A DNA stretch of 64,000 bases from Flaccisagitta enflata (lineage: Eukaryota; Chaetognatha; Sagittoidea; Aphragmophora). Below are positions 25,902 through 37,282 of this stretch, piece after piece. Position numbers and translations under genes: made by a program. Under the pieces are notes generated by a model, which worked only from the letters and a program-made list of their open reading frames with translations, had not been told where the DNA came from and made no database searches. The stretch's first letter is position 1, and every line of letters starts with the position of its first letter. The stretch spans positions 58,280,001 through 58,344,000 of the forward strand of contig OZ231126.1 in assembly GCA_965153355.1 (NCBI GenBank). Reading direction: 5' to 3'.

Positions 25902-26083
25902 TTAGTCGCGTGCACGCGACTCTATGACCCGCTCTGTCCGTCGGTCGGTCCGTCGGTAAACCGTCCGTTGGTCACGCCTAGCTTTTTTTCGTCATTTTAC
26001 ATCATTTTAAGTCATTTTAAGTAGTCTTTTGGTCTTATGGACTTAACAACCGCACGTGATTGTTAGGTGTTGGCCTTGTTTTT
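25902..26083 (-). mobile_element. Hairpin-ended dispersed element, long-head type
   Basis: The + strand reads TTTAGTCGCGTGCACGCGACT, ACCCGCTCTGTCCGTCGGTC, then GTCATTTTACATCATTTTAA (the decamer array in about four units), and ends CGCACGTGATTGTTAGGTGT, TGGCCTTGTTTT. It has the same order as 447-997, with a very short array. Confidence 0.9.
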
Positions 26084-26109
26084 TATGGTCTTCATTGAAA
26101 AAAAAGCTT

Positions 26110-26110
<1 letters not shown>

Positions 26111-26205
<95 letters not shown>
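26111..26205. repeat. (CT)n microsatellite
   Basis: A pure CT tract of about 95 bp. Confidence 0.95.
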
Positions 26206-26207
<2 letters not shown>

Positions 26208-26782
26208 CGCCATCATTTCATTATTCCAGTGAATGAATTCAAATCCATAAATGGTGATCAATCATGAATGTCTCTGCTTTTTTTTTCGGCACTTTAGATG
26301 ATCTGAAAAGCCGCGCACATTTTTTGAACCATGAGACTTAATTGAAGAACCTCAATTTTGACTCGTTTCAAAAGCAAGCAGTGCTCTCGTCGGGCACCTC
26401 TCCCTGTCAACAAGTGAAAAGGACTTCTTGATAACGGACAGCGGCGTATGGGAGAAAATTGCTCGGGCGTTTCAGCTATCATCTGTTGCTTACAAAATAC
26501 TTATCTGTTATAATAGACGTTTTAATGCATCCATTTTTCGAACTTTAGATTAGTGGATGCCAGTATGATTAGTTTTGATTACATGCATAGTCTCGTTTTG
26601 TGTGTGCCACGCGGTACATTACTATTTCACATGTGTAACTGATGAACGACATTTCCCGTCATGTTTTTTTTCAGTAGCCATTCACTGTAATTCAGAGTCC
26701 AATTCACAAGTATTCGTAGTTTGCCACGACCTATTTTCTTTAGTCAAATGGACTCATTGAACAATGAACATGTAACTAAGTA

Positions 26783-27187
26783 CAGACAGGACCCTAATAA
26801 GAAGTGAGGAGGGACCCAAAGGTTCAGCAGCCCCCCCTACAGCTCACATGACTCAAGTAATTTTCTCACTTCCAGTGGCGGTTGACACCTTAGGTGGATA
26901 CAATTGGCGCCACCGTGGTGATTTTTGAATTTCCATTTAGAACACCCCTAAATTTAGATAAATTGCCCAAATTTGCCCTCTAAAAAATGAACACTTTTAT
27001 CCACTTATTTTGAAAATTTAGGGGTGTTCTGGGTGGAAATTCAAAAAAACGCCACGGTGGCGCCAATTGTATCCACCTAAGGTGTCAACCGCCACTAGAA
27101 GTGAGAAAATTGCTTGAGCCATGTAAGCTGTAGGGGGGGCTGCTAAACATTTGGGTCCCTCCTCACCTCTTATTAGGGTCCTGTCTG
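26783..27187. mobile_element. TA-flanked hairpin element (405 bp), absent in copy B
   Basis: Almost the whole element is one inverted repeat: CAGACAGGACCCTAATAAGA / TCTTATTAGGGTCCTGTCTG at the ends, and GTGGCGGTTGACACCTTAGG-type arms inside with the inverted CACCTAAGGTGTCAACCGCC. Copy B has the empty site TAACTAAGTATTTAGTAACC (about 48772-48791), where TA occurs once; here TA flanks both ends. This directly shows a TA-duplicating insertion. Confidence 0.95.
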
Positions 27188-27304
27188 TATTTAGTAACCC
27201 TTTTTAACAGCGCAATATGTGCTGTTCTGTAAAAGAGATCAACCATACAATTTGGAAGCAGTCATGAATGACAAATATCCGATGATACTTTCTCTCCGTC
27301 TTAG

Positions 27305-27570
27305 CTGTATCTTTGTTGTCAAGATCAGTTTTGGATTGTTGCCTAAATACTGGATAGAATTTGTTTTCCATTGATTGAAGATGAGAATGAAGTTGTAACG
27401 CTTTGTATGGGCTTTTACCGTGACTTTTCTAGAAGCTATATCCTTACAGCAACTGTGCTGTTGTCAGATCCAGTGCAGAATTGTTGGTTAAATCTCAAAG
27501 TGTTTTCCTCCCTCCATGAAGCAGAAGTGGCTACAGCCCATGATCAATAAGAGAATCCTTACGTTAAATG
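27305..27570. other. Segment present only in copy A
   Basis: Copy B joins CTCCGTCTTAGC directly to GAAGCTTCCCCAAGTTAATA (about 49425-49450), skipping this stretch. No terminal repeats were recognised, so insertion in A and deletion in B remain equally possible. Confidence 0.6.
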
Positions 27571-28185
27571 CGAAGCTAACCCGAGTTAATACGAGTATCC
27601 TGAAGTTAATCAGTGACTCAATAAGTCAAGAGTGACTCATTAAGTCAAGAGTGAATTGGACGTATCGAGGGTCGCTCGGCAGGCGAGGCCGATCATCCGC
27701 GTGGCGTGTCGAACAAGCACGTGCCTTTGTCCGCTTCGGGTGGACACGGGCTCTTATCAAATGACGGATGCGTTTGGAAAAGAATGAGTACAGGTTCGTT
27801 TCTGTGCTGTTTGACTGAATTTATGGTGCATAAAATGAGGTTCGACGTGAAAATATCTTGTTTATATATCCTAACAATAATTTATCAATGAATCTTCCAT
27901 GTGTCAAAATAAATCAATAATTGACATACATACTTCATTTATTCCTTCCTTTCTTCTTTATTAAAGAATCTAAGACCGACAGCTGAAGTCCCTTCCCATA
28001 CGCCACTGAATACGGAACATCCGTATTTGGTTTATTGATCACGCCGATGCTAATGGACATGTATCAATTTTAGTTATGTCTAAATGAATTACCACTCAGC
28101 TATGGTTATAGGCTGAGATATTCCGCGCCCGAAGCGATAATTGCGATATAAAGTGATAAAACACAATTTGACATGGGACAAGAAC

Positions 28186-28352
<167 letters not shown>

Positions 28353-28480
28353 AGTACTCTGTTATTTCGATGAGACTCATATCGCCATCTCGTCAAGAGA
28401 AGAAGTTCGAGCCATACTGTGAAGCTGCCAATATTATTGAATAATGAAGGAAACAATATTGTACAACGAAAAATCACGAG

Positions 28481-28656
28481 AAGGCCAGGCCGAATACGTT
28501 AAAACTTAAGTCGCGGATGGGCAGAGGGAGAGATGAAAGAGACTTACCTAGTATTTGGGCAGGAGCAGTGATGCGAAAAACGCTAGTAAATGCTGAAATA
28601 GCAAGTAATAACCAAAAGACCGACGTAGCGGGTTGCTGAGTTGCCTGCACGCGAAT
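28481..28656 (+). mobile_element. Diverged hairpin-ended dispersed element
   Basis: AAGGCCAGGCCGAATACG, AAGTCGCGGATGGGCAGAGG, ATTTGGGCAGGAGCAGTGAT and GACCGACGTAGCGGGTTGC lead to a worn 3' end TTGCCTGCACGCGAATAAAAA. The GACCGACG microsatellite is reduced to one unit. It is also present in copy B (50279-50454), so it predates the duplication. Confidence 0.8.
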
Positions 28657-28695
28657 AAAAATCTGTCGCGTCGCCCAATCAGATTTCAGAAAAAA

Positions 28696-28914
28696 CAAGG
28701 CCGGATTCACGGCTACCGAAGTCACGTGCGGGTGGGCAGGGGCAGTGATAAGATGGGCTAACCAAGCATTTTGGCAGGAGCAGTAATGCGAAAAACGCCC
28801 GTAAGCGCCAAAAAAGCAAAGTGTTACCGACCGACAGACCAACCAACGGATCAACTGACGGAGCAACCGACGGACATAATGGACATAGCGGGTTATAGAG
28901 TCGCGTGCACGTGT
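28696..28914 (+). mobile_element. Hairpin-ended dispersed element, short-head type
   Basis: CAAGGCCGGATTCACGGCTA, GTGCGGGTGGGCAGGGGCAG, TTTTGGCAGGAGCAGTAATG and a CCGACAGACCAACCAACGG tract lead to GGGTTATAGAGTCGCGTGCA-CGTG. The terminal CGACT is altered. Shared with copy B (50487-50733). Confidence 0.85.
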
Positions 28915-29136
28915 TCAATGTACACAAACAGAACTTAATGTGGGCGTAGAGAGTTCACTGTGCAGAAGATCGCTTGATTGCGTTCATTGTCTGCGATTGC
29001 AAAGTTATTTCAGAACTGATTTTCTATCGCCAACAACAAATAGGTTTCATGATAAGCGAAATGCTGGCCACTGTTGAATATTACGATTAAAATGCAAGTC
29101 ACGCTGTGTTTGTTTAAGTCTTATCTCCACTGCACT

Positions 29137-31232
29137 ATGAGCCAGATCAGCCCAGCTAAAGAAAATTCCCATAACCAGCCTCTAACCACCCAGCAACCAC
29201 CCCAAAAGGCTCAAACCGCCTTCACTATGAGCCAGATCAGCCCAGCTTAAGAAAATTCCCATAACCAGCCTCTAACCACCCAGCAACCACCCCAAAAGGC
29301 TCGAACCGCCTTCACTATGAGCCAGATCAGCCCAGCTTAAGAAAATTCCCATAACCAGCCTCTAACCACCCAGCAACCACCCCAAAAGGCTCAAACCGCC
29401 TTCACTATGAGCCAGATCAGCCCAGCTAAAGAAAATTCCCATAACCAGCCTCTAACCACCCAGCAACCACCCCAAAAGGCTCAAACCACCTTCACTATAG
29501 GCTGATCAGCCCAGCTAAAGAAAATTCCCATAACCAGCCTCTAACCACCCAGCACCCACCCAAGGCTCGAACTGCCTTCACTATGAGCCAGATCAGCCCA
29601 GCTTAAGAAAATTCCTAACCAGCCTCTAACCACCAACAACCACCCCAAAGGCTCGAACGCTTCACTATGAGCCAGATCAGCCCAGCTTAAGAAAATTCCC
29701 ATAACCAGCCTCTAACCACCCAGCAACCACCCCAAAAGGCTCGAACCGCCTTCACTATGAGCCAGATCAGCCCAGCTTAAGAAAATTCCCATAACCAGCC
29801 TCTAACCACCCAGCAACCACCCCAAAAGGCTCGAACCGCCTTCACTATGAGCCAGATCAGCCCAGCAAGAAAATTCCCACATAACCAGCCTCTAACCACC
29901 CAGCAACCACCCCAAAAGGCTCAAACCGCCTTCACTATAAGCCAGATCAGCCCAGCAAAAATTCCCTGTCAGCCTCTAACCACCAGCAACCACCCAAAGG
30001 CTCAAACCGCCTTCACTATGAGCCAGATCAGCCCAGCAAGAAAATTCCATAACCAGCCTCTATGCACCCAGCAACCACCCCAAAAGGCTCAAACCGCCTT
30101 CACTATGAGCCAGATCAGCCCAGCTAAAGAAAATTCCCATAACCAGCCTCTAACCACCCAGCAACCACCCCAAAAGGCTCAAACCGCCTTCACTATGAGC
30201 CAGATCAGCCCAGCTAAGGAAAATTCCCATAACCAGCCTCTAACCACCCAGCAACCACCCCAAAAGGCTCAAACCGCCTTCACTATGAGCCAGATCAGCC
30301 CAGCTAAAGAAAATTCCCATAACCAGCCTCTAACCACCCAGCAACCACCCCAAAAGGCTCAAACCGCCTTCACTATGAGCCAGATCAGCCCAGCTAAAGA
30401 AAATTCCCATAACCAGCCTCTAACCACCCAGCAACCACCCCAAAAGGCTCAAACCGCCTTCACTATGAGCCAGATCAGCCCAGCTAAAGAAAATTCCCAT
30501 AACCAGCCTCTAACCACCCAGCAACCACCCCAAAAGGCTCAAACCGCCTTCACTATGAGCCAGATCAGCCCAGCTAAAGAAAATTCCCATAACCAGCCTC
30601 TAACCACCCAGCAACCACCCCAAAAGGCTCAAACCACCTTCACTATGAGCCAGATCAGCCCAGCTAAAGAAAATTCCCATAACCAGCCTCTAACCACCCA
30701 GCAACCACCCCAAAAGGCTCAAACCGCCTTCACTATGAGCCAGATCAGCCCAGCTAAAGAAAATTCCCATAACCAGCCTCTAACCACCCAGCAACCACCC
30801 CAAAAGGCTCAAACCGCCTTCACTATGAGCCAGATCAGCCCAGCTAAAGAAAATTCCCATAACCAGCCTCTAACCACCCAGCAACCACCCCAAAAGGCTC
30901 AAACCGCCTTCACTATGAGCCAGATCAGCCCAGCTAAAGAAAATTCCCATACCCAGCCTCTAACCACCCAGCAACCACCCCAAAAGGCTCAAACCGCCTT
31001 CACTATGAGCCAGATCAGCCCAGCTAAAGAAAATTCCCATAACCAGCCTCTAACCACCCAGCAACCACCCCAAAAGGCTCAAACCGCCTTCACTATGAGC
31101 CAGATCAGCCCAGCTAAAGAAAATTCCCATAACCAGCCTCTAACCACCCAGCAACCACCCCAAAAGGCTCAAACCGCCTTCACTATGAGCCAGATCAGCC
31201 CAGCTAAAGAAAATTCCCATAACCAGCCTCTT
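29137..31232 (+). repeat. 90-bp minisatellite, about 23.3 units
   Basis: Units begin ATGAGCCAGATCAGCCCAG and continue with AAAGAAAATTCCCATAACC, AGCCTCTAACCACCCAGCA, ACCACCCCAAAAGGCTC and AAACCGCCTTCACT. The period is 90 bp, a multiple of three, so the later units form one 486-codon ORF (29847-31307) of a 30-residue repeat (SQISPAKENSHNQPLTTQQP...). Earlier units carry GCTTAAG (stop), deletions or lost start codons. The later units are almost identical, pointing to recent homogenisation. The array is absent from copy B. I regard it as non-coding. Confidence 0.9.
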
Positions 31233-31541
31233 AGCCCTTGTTGTACTGATCTTGCCGCCGTTCCACCCACCACCAAATTTGAATTTTTTTTTTATTCATT
31301 TCTGTAAACTTTAGTGAAATACCTTCAAATAATTCATGCCAATTGATATCAATACTGCAAGTGGCTCTTTCGTTTTTGACAGTGATTTATTCATTCCTGA
31401 GTAAATCCTTATATTTGTTGCCTTAGTTTATTATTTACAGAAACTCGACAAAATGCTTATTTTACATCTACTGTTATGCGGACTCCTTCATGCAAATCAA
31501 TGCGACGTTCTTCTCTGTTGCTCTTCTTTTGATCTTCATTT

Positions 31542-31566
31542 TTAGTCACGTGCACGCGACTCTACA
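31542..31566 (-). mobile_element. 3' hairpin fragment of the dispersed family
   Basis: TTTAGTCACGTGCACGCGACT followed by CTACAA is the 3' terminus of the family. The usual GTCCGTC tract does not follow directly. It may be the far end of the element whose 5' half is at 32310-32505, separated by an A-rich GTGAAAAATGAAAA-type region. Confidence 0.6.
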
Positions 31567-32309
31567 ATTAAGGACTTGCGTATGGGCTTTATATCCACGG
31601 CCTTAATTTGGCCTTGTATGGTCCAAAATACGAGCCACAACATTCGGTTTTGTATGGGGCCAAACCCAAATGTAATTTGGTTTTGTTATGGTTTCCATAG
31701 AAACTGAAAAATAACAAGAAAATCTTCCCTGATGATGAAACGCAAGGGGTTTCAATCAAAATCTCTCTGTTACAGAAAATGGAGATATGATTCAGATTAT
31801 GTATCTGATCATAGTACATCCCTATATGGGCAGGAGATGAGAGAATCTCTCATTCTTTAAGAGTGAAAACTTGAATGTTTGAAGTGCGAAGATAAAGTGA
31901 AAAAAAAATGAGATAATAGAAAATGAATTATAAAAAGAATGAGAAGTGAAAAAAGAAAATTAAGAGGTGAAAAAATAAAAAGTAAAAGGTAAAAAATAAG
32001 CAATAGAAATTGAAAAATAGAATGTGAAAAATGAAAAAAGAAGAAGGAAAAATGAAAAGTGAAATATGAAACGATGAAAAGAATATGAAATGTAGAAAAA
32101 ATATAAAATAAAAAACTTTTAAAATAATGTTCAGTTCAAAGGATCAAAAGAAATTGGTCATGAATATTAAAAAAAAAATTCATGACAATGAGAGAAAAAT
32201 GTAAAAACCGAGTTGGGCTAGAGGGGAAAACCCGGCCTACGGGCTTGGCCCAAATGCCGTGCCCCGGCCCTCACACGGGCAGACCCACGAGGCAAGACTA
32301 CAACCTGAT
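31567..32309. other. Non-coding, includes A-rich degenerate repeat
   Basis: About 31860-32190 consists of degenerate 9-11-bp units such as GTGAAAAATGAAAA. This resembles the A-rich decamer arrays inside other long copies of the dispersed family. Confidence 0.45.
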
Positions 32310-32505
32310 TTGTCCTACCGTTGGTTGGTCGGTCGGTCCATTGGTTGGTCGGTCGTTTGGTTGGTCAGTTGATCAGTCACGCTTTACTTTTTTTTCTGAT
32401 TTTATTTCTTTGACCTCACTGCTCCTGCCCAAATGGTCTAGTGACCTCAAATATGGCCCCTGCCCACCTGCACGCGACTTTAGCAGCCGTGTATCCGGCC
32501 TTGTC
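32310..32505 (-). mobile_element. Dispersed element, 5' and middle part
   Basis: A GTTGGTCGGTCGGTCC tract, CACGCTTTACTTTTTTT, GACCTCACTGCTCCTGCCC, CCCCTGCCCACCTGCACGCG and CAGCCGTGTATCCGGCCTTG are all in family order. The 3' hairpin is missing next to the microsatellite. Confidence 0.85.
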
Positions 32506-32533
32506 TTTTACACTGTCTGTTAATTGCTGAAGC

Positions 32534-32633
32534 ACTGTGACGTAAGTGAGCGGAGTGAGCGGTGCGAGCGAACAAACGTAGTAAGTGACCAAGTGGCCCA
32601 TTAAAACGCGATTGTCAGTTAGTGAAAACACGC
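32534..32633. mobile_element. Truncated Harbinger-type MITE (one end)
   Basis: AAGTGAGCGGAGTGAGCGGTGCGAGCGAAC, GACCAAGTGGCCCATTAAAACGCG and ATTGTCAGTTAGTGAAAACACGCC match the right half of the MITE at 42174-42442. Confidence 0.75.
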
Positions 32634-32682
32634 CATCTCTCTGGCTATCTGTCTATTTGTCTGTCTCTGTCTGTCTGTTTGT

Positions 32683-32689
<7 letters not shown>

Positions 32690-32752
<63 letters not shown>
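32690..32752. repeat. (CT)n microsatellite
   Basis: A CT tract of about 62 bp. Confidence 0.9.
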
Positions 32753-32755
<3 letters not shown>

Positions 32756-32872
32756 CTCCAGAAATGTCTAAAAATATGACAAAGAATTCAGGAACAAATG
32801 AACGACCAGACGAAAAAGCGAAAAAATGACCAAACCAACAAATAGCGTGTTGCTATTGTTCTCACTCACTCA

Positions 32873-32874
32873 AG

Positions 32875-32918
<44 letters not shown>

Positions 32919-33244
32919 CTTGTTGTTGTTGTTGTTGTTGTTGTTGACTTGTTGCTGTTGTTGTAGTTATAATTGTCGTTAATGTTGTTGTTGTTGTTAT
33001 TGTTATTATTGTTGTTGTTGTTGTTGTTGTTGTTGTTATTGTTGTTGTTGTTGTTGTCGTATTATTATTCTTGTTGTTATTGTTGTTGTTATTGTTATTG
33101 TTGTTGTTGTTGTTGTTGTTATTGTTATTGTTATTGTTGTTGTTGTTGTTGTCACTCACTCTTGTTGTTGTTGTTGTTTTTGTTGTTGTTGTTGTTGTTG
33201 TTCTCACTCACTCTGGTTGTTGTTATTGTTCTCACTCACTCTGG

Positions 33245-33290
<46 letters not shown>

Positions 33291-33595
33291 CTTTGTTGTT
33301 ATTGCCATGGTTATCGTCATTTGCATTTTTGTTGCTGGCATCATCGTTGTTATCATCGTCGTTGCTGTTGTTATCGTCGTGTTGATGTTGTAAATGTGAT
33401 TGTTGTTGTCGTTATTGTCATTGTCATGCCTACCGGTATTGTCATTGTTGTTGTTATCATTGTTGGCGGCGTTGTTTTTGTTATTGTCGTTGTCCTTTTT
33501 GTTGTTCTTGTTCTTATTCATTGTTGTTGTTTTTATTTTTAGTTCTTTTTGTTGTTGTTGTTATTGATTTTTTTTGTCCTTGTTGTTTTGTTGTT
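32873..33595. repeat. Long imperfect (TTG)n region
   Basis: About 700 bp of TTG units with TTA, GTC and ATT variants. It is punctuated by repeated TTCTCACTCACTC blocks (near 32860, 33150, 33203, 33230), which makes it a higher-order array. Leu, Val, Asn and Thr homopolymer ORFs are artefacts. Confidence 0.95.
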
Positions 33596-34285
33596 GAAAT
33601 CGATTCCCTGCATCAACAACGACCAAAACTTCTATAGCAAGCGCAGTTGTAATGTTACATAATGAACACTGTCATAGTTCCACTACACATAATGCACGAA
33701 CCAGCACTAAAACGATTTTCTGAATGGCGTAACCAAGGTTACGTGACAACAAACATAAGCATCGATCGACTTGAGCCAAGAATAGATCTTTAGGTTGACT
33801 TCAAAGCTCGTTAGACTGGAAATACATAACTGGCGATATCAGACAAACTAGGAAGTTGGCGGACATGCTCGTAAAATAGGATATTCCTGACGACTGAGTG
33901 ATTCAGGTTAAACCCATGCGTTATAGGTGAGAGTTTAATCTTGTCTAATCGAGCCCAAAACGTCTAAAAAAAAACAACAAAATTTGACTTTTTGGACAGA
34001 CAGACAGTTGCGCAGTCATGCCCCTTCTGTGCTGGCAACAAGGAGTTGAAAGGAATCAGAAAGAGCTCTCATATGATAGTTTGACTCATAATCTTGGCTA
34101 ATCTACGTAAAAATGAGTTGCTGTGATTTTGTGGTTTTGGTGCCGCTGAGGGTGACGGAGTCGCGCCATCGCTATGATTCTTGGGTCACACTCTCAGAAG
34201 GTGATTTCCTGACAGAAAATAATCGGTATATCATTCCAAAACAATTTAAGGGTGTGGAAATACTTATTTAGTACGGACTATAGTG
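33596..34285. other. Unassigned non-coding DNA
   Basis: Right part of the copy-A private insertion. No gene or known terminal motif other than the short inverted end. Confidence 0.35.
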
Positions 34286-34355
34286 CACTGTTTGCTTTTT
34301 TTCCTGCGTCTGTCACAAATACATACATGAAAGAAAGTCCAAACCTTTTACATCA

Positions 34356-34932
34356 TTTACGAGTGCAGTAAATAGACGTTTTCTGCGTGCCTTGACTACT
34401 TAACATATAAAGAGAAATTCTGCATCTTTTGTCTAGATTTGTTCGACCCATCAAATTGGACATAAGCCTACAGCGCCACAGCTTTGATTTGACTCATGAG
34501 TTCATGCATTTGTCTCGTTTCAAGCCCGCATTCTTAAATGACTTTGATATTGTAAAAAATGTATGAAAAACAGTGTTTCCCCGATTTTTAAAGAACTCAA
34601 GGTCTTCAACTGCAATGATTTCTTAAATTTTTTCTGTGGATCATCATTCATGTGTGATACAACTAGAAATATCAAGAAAGGAGCATTGATGGACACTCCA
34701 ACCCTTTTTTCACAAAATTTATGAGAGAAGCGCTTTTCTTAAACATTTACTTTCATATGCTGGCTCACCACTAGAGAGGAGAAGTGGCTCAAAATTCATG
34801 TTTCACTGAAAATGGGACATATTGAGGTACACTTAAGCTTGGTTGCTGAGGTTTTTTTATGAATTTCTCTCAGAAATTAAAAAAAAAAAACAGTGCAAAG
34901 GGTCTTAAAATCGTTTCAGAGGTTGACTGCAT
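34356..34932. other. Segment present only in copy A
   Basis: Copy B joins TTACATCATTTAC directly to TGCTATACAGCC (about 51000-51022). Copy A has about 577 extra bases here, with no recognised terminal repeats. Confidence 0.6.
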
Positions 34933-35566
34933 CCTTACTGCTATACAGCCTAGATATGTCACAAAGTCCTTGCGATCTGAAGCATTTGCTTGAGACTGCA
35001 ACCATAAATGTTCTACTTGCACAACTAAAGCCGGACCTGGGCATAACGGTCTCCGTGGGACTGGATATTTTTGACCATTGAAGAGGGGTACTGTTGTCAT
35101 CAAACTTGTTAGTCCTTATCAACAGATGAAAAAAGTATTGTATGTTTTATAAAATAAGAGCTAATTTGAAATTTAATATTTTTTTGATTACTAAGTTTTG
35201 AATATTTCAATTATAACCAGTTTTAAAAATCATATTTCTTATGATTCACTATCATGCTATTGCTTTATTTTGTTATCAAATGAAGCAATTCATCATTATT
35301 GAAGGGGAATTTACTTACATGGACCACAAAATTTGACCTATAAGAGCGAGTCACTGTCAAAGCAGAGGCTGTTAACAAGAGGTATTTTAACATTACAAAA
35401 ACCTGAATAATTTTAGGACTTGAATATCTTGTCCTCTAAAGGCGTTGTTATGGAGGCGGGGTTCCATTGTATCATTTCTAGAATAGATAAGGATAGGCTT
35501 TAGCGGGGCTATCAAAGCGAGGTTCAAGTGTATTCTGAGATCTGAAAAAAAAAGAAAAAAAAAACG

Positions 35567-35599
<33 letters not shown>

Positions 35600-35645
35600 A
35601 CGACGCAGTAACAACAGAGAGAAATTCTCATATTTCTTAAAGCTA

Positions 35646-36264
35646 CAGTACCTTCCGAGCAAACCCGGTTAAAACTGGAGGATTGATTTTTGTTACTTTA
35701 ATTTCATTTCCCATACTTCATTTTTTGCATCAAACTTGATTAAAAGATACTTAATTCCTTGAACATATTTGGCTGTCAAAAAAAATAACTCGTGAAATCA
35801 AAGTGCATGAAGACATCAATATTGAGTGTTCTAACGCAGACCATTGGATTTGGCAGAAAATTTTACCTATCCTAGACTACAAGAACAGCTCAGTCAGACA
35901 ATTATTTCAGATTTTATGGTCATTTAAAGTTTTTATGGACAATTGTCCTAAATTATTTTGAGACAATTGTCCTTAAAAACTTTAAATGACTGTAAAATCT
36001 GAAATGATTATCTGACTGAGCTGTTCTTGTAGTCTAGGATAGGTAAAATTTTCTGCCGAATCCAATGGTCTGCGTTAGAACACTCAATATTGATGTCTTC
36101 ATGCACTTTGATTTCACAAGTTATTTTTTTTTTACAGCCAAATATGTTCAAGGAATTAAGTATCTTTTAATTGAGTAATGTACAAAAAATGAAGTTTGGG
36201 AAATAAAATTAAAGTAACAAAAATTCATCCTCCAGTTTTAGCCGAGTTTGCTCGGAAGGTACTG
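35646..36264. mobile_element. TA-flanked foldback element (619 bp), absent in copy B
   Basis: The ends CAGTACCTTCCGAGCAAAC and GTTTGCTCGGAAGGTACTG are inverted. Arms extend inward through CCTTGAACATATTTGGCTGT, GACATCAATATTGAGTGTTC and CAGCTCAGTCAGATAAT-type blocks to a centre near 35955. TA flanks both ends (35644-35645, 36265-36266). Copy B has the empty site AAAGCTATGTAAAACAAAAT (about 51427-51446) with TA once. Confidence 0.95.
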
Positions 36265-36473
36265 TATGTAAAACAAAATGTTTTGAAAATGAAATGTATT
36301 TTTTAGAATGATTCTCATTCAACAAAACCATTTACAATGTCACGTGACATTTCGCATGAACAGAAACCTTTTTATTCGGACACGTTCATTTTCAAATTCT
36401 GATTTTACTTCTTAGAATTAGATCGTGATCATGAGATGTTTCTCTCTTTTGAGACAAACATACAGACAGACAG

Positions 36474-36509
<36 letters not shown>

Positions 36510-36910
36510 GAAGTGATGCATCCATACTTCTGAATCAAAGGGATTGCAATCGCATTAGACCCAAAGATCACTCGATTCCGTCGATGATGAAATTGGAGAA
36601 TGTAAGAATGGAAATGGGAAACTCAATTTGAATAAAAATATTTCACCAGATACATCAGCTCATTGGAAGCATCAAGACCAGAATTAAATTGAGACAGTTT
36701 GGCTACGGCACTGAAGAAAGACATTGCTAGTTACCTAGTATTCAGCGTATTCAAGTAGTACTGCAATTCATTCAATTCATGTGAAAGAAGTCACTTTGCC
36801 GATGCACAACTTTGATCGTCCTTTTCAGTTTATAGATGTTTGTTCAATCGGTTTATCCCGATAATAACCAGCCATAAGCCCCAGAGTGGAAATGAACATA
36901 TCTCATCCAA

Positions 36911-37282
36911 TTGCATGTGCAGGCTTTCGATCCCAATGGCAAAAAAAAAACGATCAAACACGATTTCGCCGATTTAATCAAGATAACTGGAAATGGCAGA
37001 GTCGCGAATGAGGACTGCGTGGCATTTGCTAAAAAAAATGATGATACATATCTCATACAAGAGTCTGTTTCTGAAGTAGCATACAGTGAAACCAAAATCA
37101 GTTGCGAAATGCTCAGGAATTTATCTTCGTTCCAAAAAAATATAAAAGGAACTAGCAAAAAGCAAATTCGTCGGGCTTCAATTATGCGGCAACATATCAA
37201 GGAAATAACTACAATGTTGTTATGGATTTTGCCAAGGTATCTTTCCCGTGAACTCCGAGGGGTAAAGAGTGACTTTGACTGA
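36911..37282 (+). CDS. Unrecognised 123-codon ORF (uncertain)
   Basis: The frame is open through normal-complexity sequence (HDFADLIKITGNGRVANEDC ... FAKKNDDTYLIQESVSEVAY). It is preceded by a splice-acceptor-like TGTGCAG at 36917-36923, so an exon starting near 36924 is possible. No domain is recognised. In copy B the same sequence is broken: a CA/A-tract expansion interrupts it after the shared GCTTTCGATCCCAATGGCAA, a 446-bp insertion follows (52639-53084), and the second half is missing. If it is real, it is intact only in copy A. It may simply be chance. Confidence 0.25.
   Translation: MHVQAFDPNGKKKTIKHDFADLIKITGNGRVANEDCVAFAKKNDDTYLIQESVSEVAYSETKISCEMLRNLSSFQKNIKGTSKKQIRRASIMRQHIKEITTMLLWILPRYLSRELRGVKSDFD

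Larger units (their letters stand above)
29133..34290. mobile_element. 5.16-kb insertion private to copy A, class unknown
   Basis: Copy B reads TTATCTCCGCTGTTTGCGTCTG across this site (about 50945-50965). In copy A the flanks are TATCTCCACTG (left) and CACTGTTTGC (right), so CACTG may be a 5-bp target duplication. The termini TGCACTAT and ATAGTGCA are inverted. The interior holds a 90-bp minisatellite, pieces of two dispersed families and a long (TTG)n region, but no recognisable transposase or reverse transcriptase. Confidence 0.55.

Noticed and set aside
29137-31232. CRISPR-like array
   Set aside because: Units are contiguous 90-bp repeats with no variable spacers, in an evidently eukaryotic context.
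29847-31307. 486-codon ORF with 30-residue repeats as a real protein
   Set aside because: Neighbouring units of the same array contain stops and frameshifts, there is no non-repeat domain, and the array is absent from the duplicate copy. It is kept as a minisatellite.
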